A stretch of DNA of 64,000 nucleotides from Mesorhizobium sp. INR15. GTDB taxonomy: Bacteria > Pseudomonadota > Alphaproteobacteria > Rhizobiales > Rhizobiaceae. The stretch spans positions 2,552,001-2,616,000 of the forward strand of contig NZ_CP045496.1 of assembly GCF_015500075.1 (NCBI RefSeq), read 5' to 3'. Both the position numbers and the translations under genes were made by a program. The notes under the pieces are model-generated. The model was not told the DNA's origin. It saw only the letters and a list, made by a program, of their open reading frames with translations, and did no database searches. Each line of letters begins with the position of its first letter. Positions within the stretch are counted from its first letter, which is position 1. Of this stretch, positions 26,686-35,198 are shown in pieces.

Positions 26686-27477
26686 ATGAATGAGCTGAAT
26701 TTCGTGATCATCGGCGATGGCACGCGCATCGCCTATCGCTTCGACGGCGAGGCCGGGAAACCGGTGCTGGTTCTGTCGAACTCCATCGGCACCACATTGC
26801 ACATGTGGGACGGACAGATCGACGAATTGTCGCAGCATTTCCACGTCCTGCGTTACGATTTTCGCGGCCATGGCGGGTCGAGTGCTCCGGCCGGTGCCTA
26901 TTCGCTTGACCGGCTCGGCCGCGACGTGATCGAGCTGCTTGATGCGCTCGCCATTGGACGTGTGCATTTCCTCGGCTTGTCGCTGGGTGGCTTTGTCGGG
27001 CAATGGCTCGGCGTGCATGCGCCTGAGCGGATCGACCGGCTGATCCTGAGCAACACCTCATCCCATTTGTCGCCGGCAAGTTATTTCGACGAGCGGATTG
27101 TCGCCACGCTGCAGGCGCCGGACATGTCCGAAACAGCCGAAGTGTTCCTCAACAACTGGTTTCCCGCGCGCATGGTGGCGGCAAATGAGCCTGTCATCGA
27201 GGAATTTCGCGCGATGCTGCTCGGCATCGACCGGCACGGCCTGGCCGGCCTGTTCGCGGCGGTTCGCGATGCCGACCTTCGCCGGCCCATCGCACTCATT
27301 CCCAACCCGACACTGGTGATCGCCGGTGAGCACGACACCGTGACGGCGGCCAGCCACAGCGAGCTGATCGCGGCTGTGGTGCCTGGGGCGAAGCTGGTTG
27401 TCCTGCCCGCGGTTCACCTGTCGAACGTCGAATACCCCGCCGAGTTCATGCGGACGGTACTCGATTTCCTGGGCTGA
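26686..27477 (+). CDS. alpha/beta hydrolase, 3-oxoadipate enol-lactonase-like
   Basis: A 263-residue hydrolase of the PcaD-like group. The triad can be placed: Ser99 in GLSLGG, Asp217 in AGEHDTVT, and His244 in PAVHLSN. FRGHGGSSAP (59-68) is the usual loop after strand 4. Overall length and order agree with 3-oxoadipate enol-lactonase of the beta-ketoadipate pathway, but no other pca gene is nearby, so a related lactone or ester may be the true substrate. The divergent LysR gene likely controls it. Confidence 0.8.
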   Translation: MNELNFVIIGDGTRIAYRFDGEAGKPVLVLSNSIGTTLHMWDGQIDELSQHFHVLRYDFRGHGGSSAPAGAYSLDRLGRDVIELLDALAIGRVHFLGLSLGGFVGQWLGVHAPERIDRLILSNTSSHLSPASYFDERIVATLQAPDMSETAEVFLNNWFPARMVAANEPVIEEFRAMLLGIDRHGLAGLFAAVRDADLRRPIALIPNPTLVIAGEHDTVTAASHSELIAAVVPGAKLVVLPAVHLSNVEYPAEFMRTVLDFLG

Positions 27478-27589
27478 GCGAGGGCGGATGACGAATTCGA
27501 TCAAGCTTCCTCGATCCGGCTCTAGATGACACCGGCTTGAGACACGTCCTGGCCTCGGCTATGCCCGTTTCGGGGCCAGGACATGGATC

Positions 27590-28147
27590 ATGATTGAAAT
27601 CGTCAAACCCGGGCTGGAACATCTGCCGTCCTACAAGGCGGCCTTGGAGCGCGGCTGGTCTCCGGACAATGTGCGGCTGATGGAAGCGACGCGCGAGCAG
27701 CTTGCCGCCATCGAGGAGGATCCAGCTGGTTTTCTGGCCAGCCTCGACGACCCAGAAGCCAAGGGGCCGCCGATCACCATGCCGGACGGCAGCGAGGTGC
27801 CGCGCCTGCCGGGCTTCCGGCGCTGGATCTGGGACGGCGAAGCGGCCGGTTCGATCGGCTTTCGCTGGCAGAAGGGCACATCGGCGCTGCCGCCGCATGT
27901 GCTTGGCCATATCGGCTATGCCGTGGTGCCATGGAAGCGGCAGCGCGGCTATGCGACCGAGGCGCTGCGGCTGATGCTGGATGAGGCAAGGGCGGTTGGC
28001 CTCGCCTATGTCGAGATCACCGCCAAGCCCGGCAACCCGGCCTCGCACAAGGTGATCCTGGCCAATGGCGGCAAGCTGGTGGAGCGATTTTTCGAGCACG
28101 CCGCCTATGGCGGGGTGGAGAGCCTGCGCTTCCGGATCGATCTGTAA
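27590..28147 (+). CDS. GNAT-family N-acetyltransferase
   Basis: A 185-residue acetyltransferase. The acetyl-CoA site is visible in GHIGYAVVPWKRQRGYATEALRLML (about 106-130), containing the R/Q-x-x-G-x-G/A loop as RQRGYA. ITAKPGNPASHKVILANGG follows as the motif B region with the N-x-x-S/A-x-x-V/I pattern. The acceptor cannot be predicted. It stands alone, 112 bases after the hydrolase. Confidence 0.82.
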   Translation: MIEIVKPGLEHLPSYKAALERGWSPDNVRLMEATREQLAAIEEDPAGFLASLDDPEAKGPPITMPDGSEVPRLPGFRRWIWDGEAAGSIGFRWQKGTSALPPHVLGHIGYAVVPWKRQRGYATEALRLMLDEARAVGLAYVEITAKPGNPASHKVILANGGKLVERFFEHAAYGGVESLRFRIDL

Positions 28148-28205
28148 GGCAGCCGTTTAGGCCCCCGTCGGCTCAGCAAGGCGCGTTCGGCCTGCTCAGG
28201 CCACG

Positions 28206-28622
28206 TCAGCCATGCTCGTCGGCGCATAGCGCGTGGTCGGACAGCGCGCGGATGACATAGCAGTCGCCAACCGTCTTGCCGTCGCAGCACGTCGCGATGC
28301 GCTCGAGCTCGGCTTCCAGCCGCTTCAACTGGGCGATCTTGTCGCGCACGGAAACCAGCTGTTCCCCGGCGATGCGGTCGGCGTGGCCGCACGGCTGCTC
28401 CGGGTGGCCGCTGAGCTCGATCAGGGCACGGATGTCCTCCACGGCGAAGCCGAGGTCGCGGGCGTGGCGAATGAACGCCAGCCGCTCCAGTTCCTGCCTG
28501 GAGTAGCGGCGCTGGTTGCCTTCGGAGCGCTCCGGCGCGGCAACCAGGCCCATCTGCTCGTAGTAGCGGATGGTGGGCACCTTGACCCCGGTGCGGCGCG
28601 ACAGGTCACCGATCGAAAACAT
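28206..28622 (-). CDS. MerR-family metal-responsive regulator (ZntR/CadR/PbrR type)
   Basis: A 138-residue MerR regulator. MFSIGDLSRRTGVKVPTIRYYEQMGLV is the DNA-binding start; a long dimerisation helix follows. Metal-type cysteines are Cys78 in QPCGHADR and the pair in IATCCDGKTVGDC, the arrangement found in ZntR, CadR and PbrR. It faces a zinc/cadmium P-type ATPase gene across a 111-base gap, and the gap holds a promoter with the 19-base spacer that MerR proteins untwist. It is therefore the activator of that ATPase. Confidence 0.93.
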   Translation of the reverse strand: MFSIGDLSRRTGVKVPTIRYYEQMGLVAAPERSEGNQRRYSRQELERLAFIRHARDLGFAVEDIRALIELSGHPEQPCGHADRIAGEQLVSVRDKIAQLKRLEAELERIATCCDGKTVGDCYVIRALSDHALCADEHG

Positions 28623-28634
28623 AAAATTTTCCTC

Positions 28635-28665
28635 TTGAAGCTCTAGTGACTAGAGGAATTACAGT
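28635..28665 (+). promoter_or_regulatory. MerR-type promoter of the zntA-like gene
   Basis: TTGAAG (-35, 28635-28640), a 19-base spacer, and TACAGT (-10, 28660-28665). The spacer holds the perfect palindrome CTCTAG-TGA-CTAGAG (28641-28655). Overlong spacing with a dyad between the boxes is the hallmark of MerR-controlled promoters. A GC-rich hairpin (GCGGCG-GCA-CGCCGC) lies in the leader just downstream at 28692-28706. Confidence 0.85.
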
Positions 28666-28733
28666 GTCCGACATCAGGGTTCAAGACCCCTGCGGCGGCA
28701 CGCCGCGCGGGGGAAAGACAGACAGGTGATGTG

Positions 28734-30986
28734 ATGACGGCTTCCCTCAAGCAGACGCGGTTCAAGATCGGCGGCATGGATTGCGCCTCCTGTGCGGCGA
28801 AGATCGACACTGCGGTGCGCCGCCTCGACGGGGTTGCCGACGTTTCGGTTTCCGTGACCGGCGCCTCGATGACGGTCAGCCATGGCGGCGCCTTGCCCGA
28901 AGACAAGGTGCTGCGGCAGGTGGCGCGGCTCGGCTACGGCATCGTCAAGGCTGATGTCAAAGCCGGCGCGCGCATTTCGGCTGGCAAGGCGGATGATCAC
29001 AACCATGCTGATCACGAGGGCCACGATCACGAAGGCCACGACCATGAGGGCCATGATCATGGCGGCCAGCCTGCCGGCAAGGAAGCGGCGGCTTCGTCTC
29101 ATCTTCATAGCGATGCCGAGCCGGGGCAGGCATGGTGGCGCTCCCGCCGCGCGGCACTGACGCTGAGCTGTGCGGCAGCACTGCTTGCAGCCTATGGCAT
29201 CGGCCATGTGGTCCCCGCTGTTGAACGATGGGCGTTTCTGGCGGCGCTGCTGGTCGGGCTGGTGCCGATCGCCAGGCGCGCGTTGATGGCGGCGTTGGCC
29301 GGTACGCCGTTCTCGATCGAAATGCTGATGACCATTGCCGCCGTTGGCGCGGTGATGATTGGCGCGACGGAAGAAGCGGCCGCCGTGGTTGTGCTGTTCC
29401 TGATCGGCGAAATGCTGGAAGGCGTCGCCGCCGGGCGGGCACGGGCCAGCATCCAGGGCCTGGCCGACCTGGTGCCGAAGACGGCACTGGTCGAGCGCAA
29501 TGGCGACATCGTCGAGCTTGCCGCCGAAGAACTCGCTGTCGGCGATGTGATCGTCGTGCGGCCCGGCGACCGCATTCCGGCCGATGGCGAGATCATCGAG
29601 GGATCGAGCGACATTGATGAAGCGCCGGTGACCGGCGAAAGCACGCCGAAGCGCAAGAGTGTCGGCGAAGCAGTCTTTGCCGGCACGATCAGCACCGACG
29701 GCGTGCTCAAGCTGCGGGTCACGGCGGCGGCCTCCGACAACACCATTGCCCGCGTGGTGCGGCTGGTCGAGGAAGCGCAGGAGGCCAAGGCGCCGACCGA
29801 GCGGTTCATTGACCGTTTTTCGCATTACTACACGCCTGCGGTGCTGGTGGTCGGTGCGCTGGTGGCGCTTTTGCCGCCGCTGCTGGCGGGCGGCGACTGG
29901 AACGAATGGATCTACAAAGGCCTGGCGATCCTGTTGATCGGCTGCCCCTGCGCGCTGGTCATCTCGACGCCGGCGGCGATCGCGGCAGGCCTGGCTACAG
30001 GCGCACGGCGCGGCCTGTTGATGAAGGGCGGCGCGGTGCTGGAAGGCTTTGCCGGGATCACGGCGGTGGCTTTCGACAAGACCGGCACGCTGACGCAGGG
30101 CAAGCCTGTGGTCACCGATGTGCTGCCGTTTGGCCGGGATGAACGCGCCGTGCTGGCGCTGGCGGCGGCACTGGAGCAAGGCTCCAGCCATCCACTCGCC
30201 GTGGCGATCCTCGACCGGGCCAAGGCCGACAAGGCGCCGGTGCCGCCGGCATTGGCGGCCAGGGCGATCTCCGGCAAGGGCGTCGAAGGCAAGGTTGGCG
30301 GTGTCGCGGTCTTCCTTGGCTCAGGGCAGGCAGCTGCTGAACGCGCAACGCTGACCGAAGCGCAGCGTCTGGCCATCGACGGTCTCAACAGCCAGGGCAA
30401 GACCGTGTCGGTGCTGGTCGCCGATGGAACCGTGGCTGGACTGATCGCGATGCGCGATGAGCCGAGGGCGGATGCAGCGGCCGGCATCGCCGCGCTGAAG
30501 GGCGAGGGCATCCGCGCCGTGATGCTGACTGGCGACAACAGCCGCACGGCTGAAGCGATCGCTGCTTCACTCGGCATCGAGGCGCGGGCGGAGTTGTTGC
30601 CACAGGATAAGCAGCGCATCGTCGGCGAGTTGCAGGGCGAGGGGCTCAAGGTCGCCAAGGTCGGCGACGGCATCAACGACGCGCCGGCGCTTGCCGCTGC
30701 CGATATCGGCATTGCCATGGGCGGCGGCACGGATGTGGCGCTGGAGACGGCGGATGCGGCGATCCTGCATGGCCGGGTCACCGATGTCTGGCGCATGATC
30801 AAGCTATCGCGCGCGGTCATGGCCAACATCCGCCAGAACATCACCGTGGCGCTGGGACTGAAGGTGGTGTTCCTGGTCACCACCATCGCCGGCATCACTG
30901 GCCTGTGGCCGGCGATCCTGGCCGATACCGGTGCCACCGTGCTGGTCACCGCCAACGCCATGCGCCTGCTGCGCTGGCGCGGATGA
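28734..30986 (+). CDS. zntA: Zn(II)/Cd(II)/Pb(II)-exporting P1B-type ATPase
   Basis: A 750-residue metal-efflux ATPase of the inner membrane. An HMA domain with GMDCASC (14-20) is followed by a histidine/aspartate loop at about 87-109 with repeated GHDHE units that may buffer zinc. Then come CPCALVIST in the sixth transmembrane helix, DKTGTLTQGK with the phosphorylated Asp, the SSHPLAVAI motif of P1B pumps and GDGINDAPAL. CPC with the HMA domain fits the ZntA group. An in-frame GTG one codon upstream is an equal start candidate. The divergent MerR gene and its promoter explain induction by metal. Confidence 0.94.
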   Translation: MTASLKQTRFKIGGMDCASCAAKIDTAVRRLDGVADVSVSVTGASMTVSHGGALPEDKVLRQVARLGYGIVKADVKAGARISAGKADDHNHADHEGHDHEGHDHEGHDHGGQPAGKEAAASSHLHSDAEPGQAWWRSRRAALTLSCAAALLAAYGIGHVVPAVERWAFLAALLVGLVPIARRALMAALAGTPFSIEMLMTIAAVGAVMIGATEEAAAVVVLFLIGEMLEGVAAGRARASIQGLADLVPKTALVERNGDIVELAAEELAVGDVIVVRPGDRIPADGEIIEGSSDIDEAPVTGESTPKRKSVGEAVFAGTISTDGVLKLRVTAAASDNTIARVVRLVEEAQEAKAPTERFIDRFSHYYTPAVLVVGALVALLPPLLAGGDWNEWIYKGLAILLIGCPCALVISTPAAIAAGLATGARRGLLMKGGAVLEGFAGITAVAFDKTGTLTQGKPVVTDVLPFGRDERAVLALAAALEQGSSHPLAVAILDRAKADKAPVPPALAARAISGKGVEGKVGGVAVFLGSGQAAAERATLTEAQRLAIDGLNSQGKTVSVLVADGTVAGLIAMRDEPRADAAAGIAALKGEGIRAVMLTGDNSRTAEAIAASLGIEARAELLPQDKQRIVGELQGEGLKVAKVGDGINDAPALAAADIGIAMGGGTDVALETADAAILHGRVTDVWRMIKLSRAVMANIRQNITVALGLKVVFLVTTIAGITGLWPAILADTGATVLVTANAMRLLRWRG

Positions 30987-30995
30987 TTGCTTGAG

Positions 30996-32180
30996 TTAGG
31001 CGGTGGTGGCAGGCTGCGGTGGCCTGACGTCGCTGCGGGCTTCCCAGATATGGGACGTGACGGCGACGACCATCGCCACCAGCATGGCCAGCACGCCGAG
31101 CAGTGGCAGGCTGCGGTAGCCATAGCCGCTGTTGAGCATGGCGGCGCCAAGCGATGCGGCAAGCGCGATGCCGACATTGAAGCCGGACGGGATCAGCGAC
31201 GAGGCAAGGTTCGATGCGTCAGCGGTCCAGGCCAGGATACGGGTCTGGATTGGCGTGCCGATGGCGAAGTTGAGCCCGCCCCAGATGACGATGGCGATGG
31301 CCATCGGCACGGGGTAGGGGCTGACGGCATAGATCACGCCAAGCGTCACCGCCTGCAGGCCAAGCATGGTGATCAGTGACGGCATCAGCTTCCAGTCGGC
31401 GAGCTTGCCGCCGAGAAAGACGCCGATGGTGGCGCCGACACCGTTGAGCAGCAGCACCCAGGGCACCAGGCTTTCATCAAGGCCGGTGACTTCGACCAGC
31501 GTGGGGGTGATGTAGGTGAACAGGCCGAACTGGCCGATCATCAGCATCAGCATCAGGATCAGCGACGTCCAGACCTGCTGGCGGGCCAGCACGCGAACTT
31601 CGCGCGCCAGGCTGGCCGGCTTGGCCGACGACCCCGTTGTGCGCGGCAACAGCGCCGCCATGGCGAGTGTCGACGCCGCACCCAGGCCACACATGACCCA
31701 GAAGGTGGCGCGCCAGCCCCAGATGTTGCCGATGGCCGTGCCGGCCGGCACACCGATAATGTTGGAAACGGTGAGGCCGGACAGGATGACGGCGACAGCC
31801 ATGCCGCGCTGATCCTCGCGCACCAGGCCAACCGCAACGACCATGGCAACACCGAAATAGGCGCCATGCGCCACGGCGACCGCGATGCGCAGCAACAGCA
31901 TGGAGGTGAAGTCAGGCGCCAGCGCGCAGGCCGCCTGGCCGATGGTGAAGGCGGTGGCGATGCCGAGCAGCAAGGTCTTGCGGGACAGGCTCTTGGTGGC
32001 CAGCGTCAGCAACGGGCCGCCGATTGCGATGCCGCCGGCATAGCCGGAGACGAGATAGCCGGCCGAGGGAACAGAGACGCCAAGGCCTTCCGCCACCTGC
32101 GGCAGCACGCCGGCGATGACGAATTCGGTGGTGCCGAAAGCGAAAGCGGCGATGAACAGGGCAATCAGCGGCAGCGACAT
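30996..32180 (-). CDS. MFS transporter, DHA1 efflux type (YdhP/AraJ-like)
   Basis: A 394-residue transporter with twelve predicted helices. FIAAFAFGTTEFVIAGVLPQVAEGLGVSVPSAGYL at the start and RIAVAVAHGAYFGVAMVVAV in helix 4 are characteristic of the AraJ/YdhP branch. Motif C-like VSNIIGVPAGTAIG lies in helix 5. The substrate is unknown. It converges with zntA, the stops being ten bases apart, and has no linked regulator. Confidence 0.85.
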   Translation of the reverse strand: MSLPLIALFIAAFAFGTTEFVIAGVLPQVAEGLGVSVPSAGYLVSGYAGGIAIGGPLLTLATKSLSRKTLLLGIATAFTIGQAACALAPDFTSMLLLRIAVAVAHGAYFGVAMVVAVGLVREDQRGMAVAVILSGLTVSNIIGVPAGTAIGNIWGWRATFWVMCGLGAASTLAMAALLPRTTGSSAKPASLAREVRVLARQQVWTSLILMLMLMIGQFGLFTYITPTLVEVTGLDESLVPWVLLLNGVGATIGVFLGGKLADWKLMPSLITMLGLQAVTLGVIYAVSPYPVPMAIAIVIWGGLNFAIGTPIQTRILAWTADASNLASSLIPSGFNVGIALAASLGAAMLNSGYGYRSLPLLGVLAMLVAMVVAVTSHIWEARSDVRPPQPATTA

Positions 32181-32281
32181 GCAGTGGGACCTTGAAAGGA
32201 AGGGCTCAAACCACGGATGATCGCGGTGGGCAATCCAGAAATTATCGCCGCCGGTTTAGCTTTTCTTGATCCATGGCAAGC

Positions 32282-32491
32282 CTAGGCCGCTGTCTTGCGT
32301 CCATAAGGGATCTTCAACCAGGCGCGTTCATGGAAATAGTAGAGCAGCGACTTGGTGACGACCTCGGTCAGGCCAATGGTCGCGGCGAGCTTGATGCTGC
32401 CTGTGATGATGAGCGAGATGATCATCGTGTCGATGGTGCCGGTGACGCGCCAGGACAGCGCCTTGGCGAAACTGCGCGAATGGGTATCCAT
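32282..32491 (-). CDS. DUF2061 small membrane protein
   Basis: A 69-residue protein: SFAKALSWRVTGTIDTMIISLIITGSIKLAATIGLTEVVTKSLLYYFHERAW is a full DUF2061 domain with two hydrophobic helices. The W-R-x-x-G/A-T-x-D-T and the final HERxW pattern are the family signature. Family members sit in the inner membrane, some fused to sulfate-assimilation proteins; the function is not known. AGGAAATCG precedes the ATG. Confidence 0.85.
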   Translation of the reverse strand: MDTHSRSFAKALSWRVTGTIDTMIISLIITGSIKLAATIGLTEVVTKSLLYYFHERAWLKIPYGRKTAA

Positions 32492-32617
32492 CGATTTCCT
32501 CCGAAGTCTGGACTGCGATGCTTATCCTGATCGGTGGAAATGGGGCAAAGGTAATTTTGCCGCCGAAACACTGGCAGTGCGCAATTTTTGGAGAGCGGCG
32601 GCAGAGAAGCCGCTGTC

Positions 32618-34279
32618 TCAGCTCGCCTTCAGCCTTGTGCCGCCGAGCAGGCCGCGCTCTTCCAGCACGGGATAAGCCATCGAGGCCAGCAGCGAGTTGA
32701 TCTGCTTAAGGTCGCGGATGGTGTCGAGGTGGATGGAACTGGTCTCGACGCTCTTGGCGGTGCCGTCGCGCAGCCTCACAAAGTGGCTGGCGCTGGTTTC
32801 CTTCTCGCGGTCGCGCAGCCGGTCCTTCTCCAGCACAAGCTGGCGGGCGGTCTCGAGGTCGCGCGACACCAGCACATTGAAGGCCAGCCGTGCATTGGCC
32901 AGCACCGAGGTGTGGAAGGCGCAGAGCTCGCTCCAGCCCTCTGGCGTGAATTCCAGTCCGCGCTCCAGCTTCTTCTTCACATGCACCAGCATGTTGCGGA
33001 CGATGATGTCGCCGACCTGCTCCAGCTTGACGCAGGCGCCGATCAGTTCCTGGCAGCGCAGCGCCTCGTCCTCGGTCAGCGGGTTCTTAGTGACCTTGGC
33101 GAGGTAGAGCTTGATTGCCGCGTGCTTGCGGTCGACGCGGTCATCGAGGGCCGCCAGTGCCTTGATCTTGTCGGAGTCGGCACTTTCGTAGAGTTCGATA
33201 ATGCGCTTGATCATGATCTCGACCGTCTCACAGACCCGCACCACCTCGCGGGTGGCATTGGCCAGTGCCTGGCTCGGCACGTCGAGGGCGCTTTCATTGA
33301 GGGCGGACAGTTCCACCACGTCAAGCGTCGCGGGTGCGGGCTTGGTGCCGAGCGCCACGATCTTTTCCGAGGCGCGGTAGACGAGCCCCGCCAGCGGCAG
33401 GCCGGCCAGCAGGATTACCACGTTGAACAGGATGTGGGCGTTGACGATCTGGTCCGAGGCCGTCGCGCCAAGGAAGGCGACATGCGGCTTGAAGGTCATG
33501 AACAGGATCAGGATGATCAAAGAGCCGAGCCCGCGCATCAAAAGGTTGCCGATCGGCACGACGCGCACTTCAGGCCCCGCCGAGCGGGTCAGCATCGGGG
33601 CGATGAGCGACGAACCGAGATTGACGCCAAGGATGAGGACGAAGCCGAGTTCTGGGGTGATCAGGCCACGGCCGGCCAGCGTCGCCATCAGCAGGACGGC
33701 GGCGATGCTGGACTGGAACAGCCAGGTGATCAGCGCCGCCAGAAGATAGGCGGTGATGGAATCGCTGGAGAAGTAGTTGAGGATGACCGGCAGTAACTGG
33801 CTGTTGCGCAGCGGCTCCGAGGCCTGGCCGATCATTTCCAGCGACAGGATCAGAAGGCCGATGCCGACCAGGATGCGGCCGGTCTGGCGCCAGTCGCGCC
33901 GCTCGGTCGCCATGAACATGACCGTGCCGGTGATCAGGCAGAGCGGCACCAGCAAGGTCAGATCGAAAGTGAGCAGCTTGACCACCAGCGCCGAGCCGAT
34001 TTCAGCGCCGCGCACGGCCAGCTGGCCCGACATGCCGGAAACGATGCCTGCGCCGGCGAAGGAGCCGACCAGCAATGTCACGGCGGTGGAGCTTTGCAGG
34101 GCCACCGAGAGGCCGCAGCCGGCCAGCACCGCCATAAGCGGATTGCGCATGGTGGCGCGCAGCTTGTGGCGCAGCACGTTGCCATAGGCGCGTTCGACGC
34201 CGGTTTTCACCATACGGGTGGCAAACAGCATCAGCGCCACCGCGCCGGCCAGATGCAGAAGGACGACGGAACCGCTCAT
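32618..34279 (-). CDS. Na/Pi cotransporter family protein (NptA/YjbB type)
   Basis: A 553-residue membrane protein with two inverted Na/Pi repeats, recognised by LQSSTAVTLLVGSFAGAG in the first and LFQSSIAAVLLMATLAG in the second, followed by a soluble PhoU-like helical domain from about residue 320 onward (VCETVEIMIKRIIELYES ... LEQVGDIIVRNMLVHV). Homologues move phosphate, in E. coli YjbB outward. I chose ATG 34279, which has GAGG five bases upstream, over an ATG ten codons earlier without a site. Confidence 0.88.
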   Translation of the reverse strand: MSGSVVLLHLAGAVALMLFATRMVKTGVERAYGNVLRHKLRATMRNPLMAVLAGCGLSVALQSSTAVTLLVGSFAGAGIVSGMSGQLAVRGAEIGSALVVKLLTFDLTLLVPLCLITGTVMFMATERRDWRQTGRILVGIGLLILSLEMIGQASEPLRNSQLLPVILNYFSSDSITAYLLAALITWLFQSSIAAVLLMATLAGRGLITPELGFVLILGVNLGSSLIAPMLTRSAGPEVRVVPIGNLLMRGLGSLIILILFMTFKPHVAFLGATASDQIVNAHILFNVVILLAGLPLAGLVYRASEKIVALGTKPAPATLDVVELSALNESALDVPSQALANATREVVRVCETVEIMIKRIIELYESADSDKIKALAALDDRVDRKHAAIKLYLAKVTKNPLTEDEALRCQELIGACVKLEQVGDIIVRNMLVHVKKKLERGLEFTPEGWSELCAFHTSVLANARLAFNVLVSRDLETARQLVLEKDRLRDREKETSASHFVRLRDGTAKSVETSSIHLDTIRDLKQINSLLASMAYPVLEERGLLGGTRLKAS

Positions 34280-34580
34280 GTCAGCCTCGACAAGCCGGCA
34301 CGCGTCCATGGCAATGAGGTGAGCGGGCTTGGGCGAAAGAGGGCGCGAATCATCAGCATCAGGGTAGCCAAATATGAGGTCGATTTACTTTAGCCGGATA
34401 ATAAATTTTGTCCACTGCGACAGATTGCTGGCACGCGACGGTCCGTGTCGGAAATGGGTCAGCGCGGAAATGACAGCGCCGCCCGGCCGCCTTGGGCTGG
34501 TCAGGTTTCGTGACGCTGGAACACGGGGCATGGCGCGGCCTTGAGGCCATGGTGAATTTGACGCTACAACCAACGGAATT

Positions 34581-34598
34581 CATTACAGAATTGTAATG
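34581..34598. promoter_or_regulatory. palindrome CATTACA-GAAT-TGTAATG in the 34280-34668 intergenic region
   Basis: Perfect seven-base arms around GAAT, 71 bases before the RcnB-like start codon, in a local AT-rich patch. It looks like a response-regulator or repressor site for the rightward gene. The rest of the 389-base gap between the Na/Pi gene and this one shows nothing that I can support. Confidence 0.45.
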
Positions 34599-34668
34599 CG
34601 CCCATTCAGTTTCGGTTCATCCTGCGGCCGCTACTTCTCGGGGCATCGACAACCAAGGAGTATCTCAG

Positions 34669-35043
34669 ATGAAACGCATTGTTCTTTCCATCATGGCTCT
34701 CTCGATGCTGGCCGCCACGTCGCTGCAAGGCCAGGCCGCACCGCTCAATGCACCGGCCGCGCCGCAGTCGAATTACAGCAAGGTCGACTGGCAGAAATCC
34801 GGCAACCATCGCGATGTGAAGAAGCGTGTCGTGGTGAAGAAGAAGGTGGTGGTCGTAAAGCGCGACCACTGGCGCAACGGCCAGAAATATTCGAGCTGGA
34901 AGAACCACCAGCCGATCCGCGACTACGGCCGCTACGGTCTGCATCGTCCCGGCCGTGGCCAGGAATGGATCCGTGTCGGCAACGATTATGTGCTGGTCGG
35001 TATCGTCTCCGGTGTGATCTTCGGCGCGCTCGCCGCGCGGTAA
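34669..35043 (+). CDS. RcnB-family small periplasmic protein
   Basis: A 124-residue exported protein. Residues 1-23 are a signal peptide (VLSIMALSMLAATSLQGQAA). A lysine/valine-rich stretch KKRVVVKKKVVVVKRDHW lies at about 51-68, and the C-terminal RcnB domain reads GLHRPGRGQEWIRVGNDYVLVGIVSGVI. RcnB in E. coli helps nickel and cobalt balance, but rhizobial members are numerous and mostly of unknown role. CAAGGAG precedes the ATG. An 18-base palindrome upstream and a terminator downstream mark it as a one-gene unit. Confidence 0.8.
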   Translation: MKRIVLSIMALSMLAATSLQGQAAPLNAPAAPQSNYSKVDWQKSGNHRDVKKRVVVKKKVVVVKRDHWRNGQKYSSWKNHQPIRDYGRYGLHRPGRGQEWIRVGNDYVLVGIVSGVIFGALAAR

Positions 35044-35079
35044 TATTGGCTGACCGGCGCCAAGCCGGAACTCAAAAGG

Positions 35080-35108
35080 AAGGCGGTCCGCGATGGCCGC
35101 CTTCTTTT
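35080..35108 (+). terminator. Rho-independent terminator after the RcnB-like gene
   Basis: AAGGCGG (35080-35086) pairs with CCGCCTT (35097-35103), followed by CTTTTT. It lies 37 bases after the stop codon and separates this gene from dnaG. Confidence 0.7.
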
Positions 35109-35198
35109 TGCCCTGTGGAAACCGGGTATGGCTAGCATTAGGGGTCGTCGGACCCGGCAAGCGTGATTATATGGTGTGGAAACGAGCCGTTCCCTGAC

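Noticed and set aside
26686..27477. Assigning the hydrolase firmly as pcaD
   Set aside because: The triad and length fit, but there is no other beta-ketoadipate gene in the neighbourhood, so I kept a family-level call.
28672..28690. T-arm-like GGGTTCAAGACCC near the zntA leader
   Set aside because: No acceptor, D or anticodon stems can be drawn around it, and the region is the MerR promoter.
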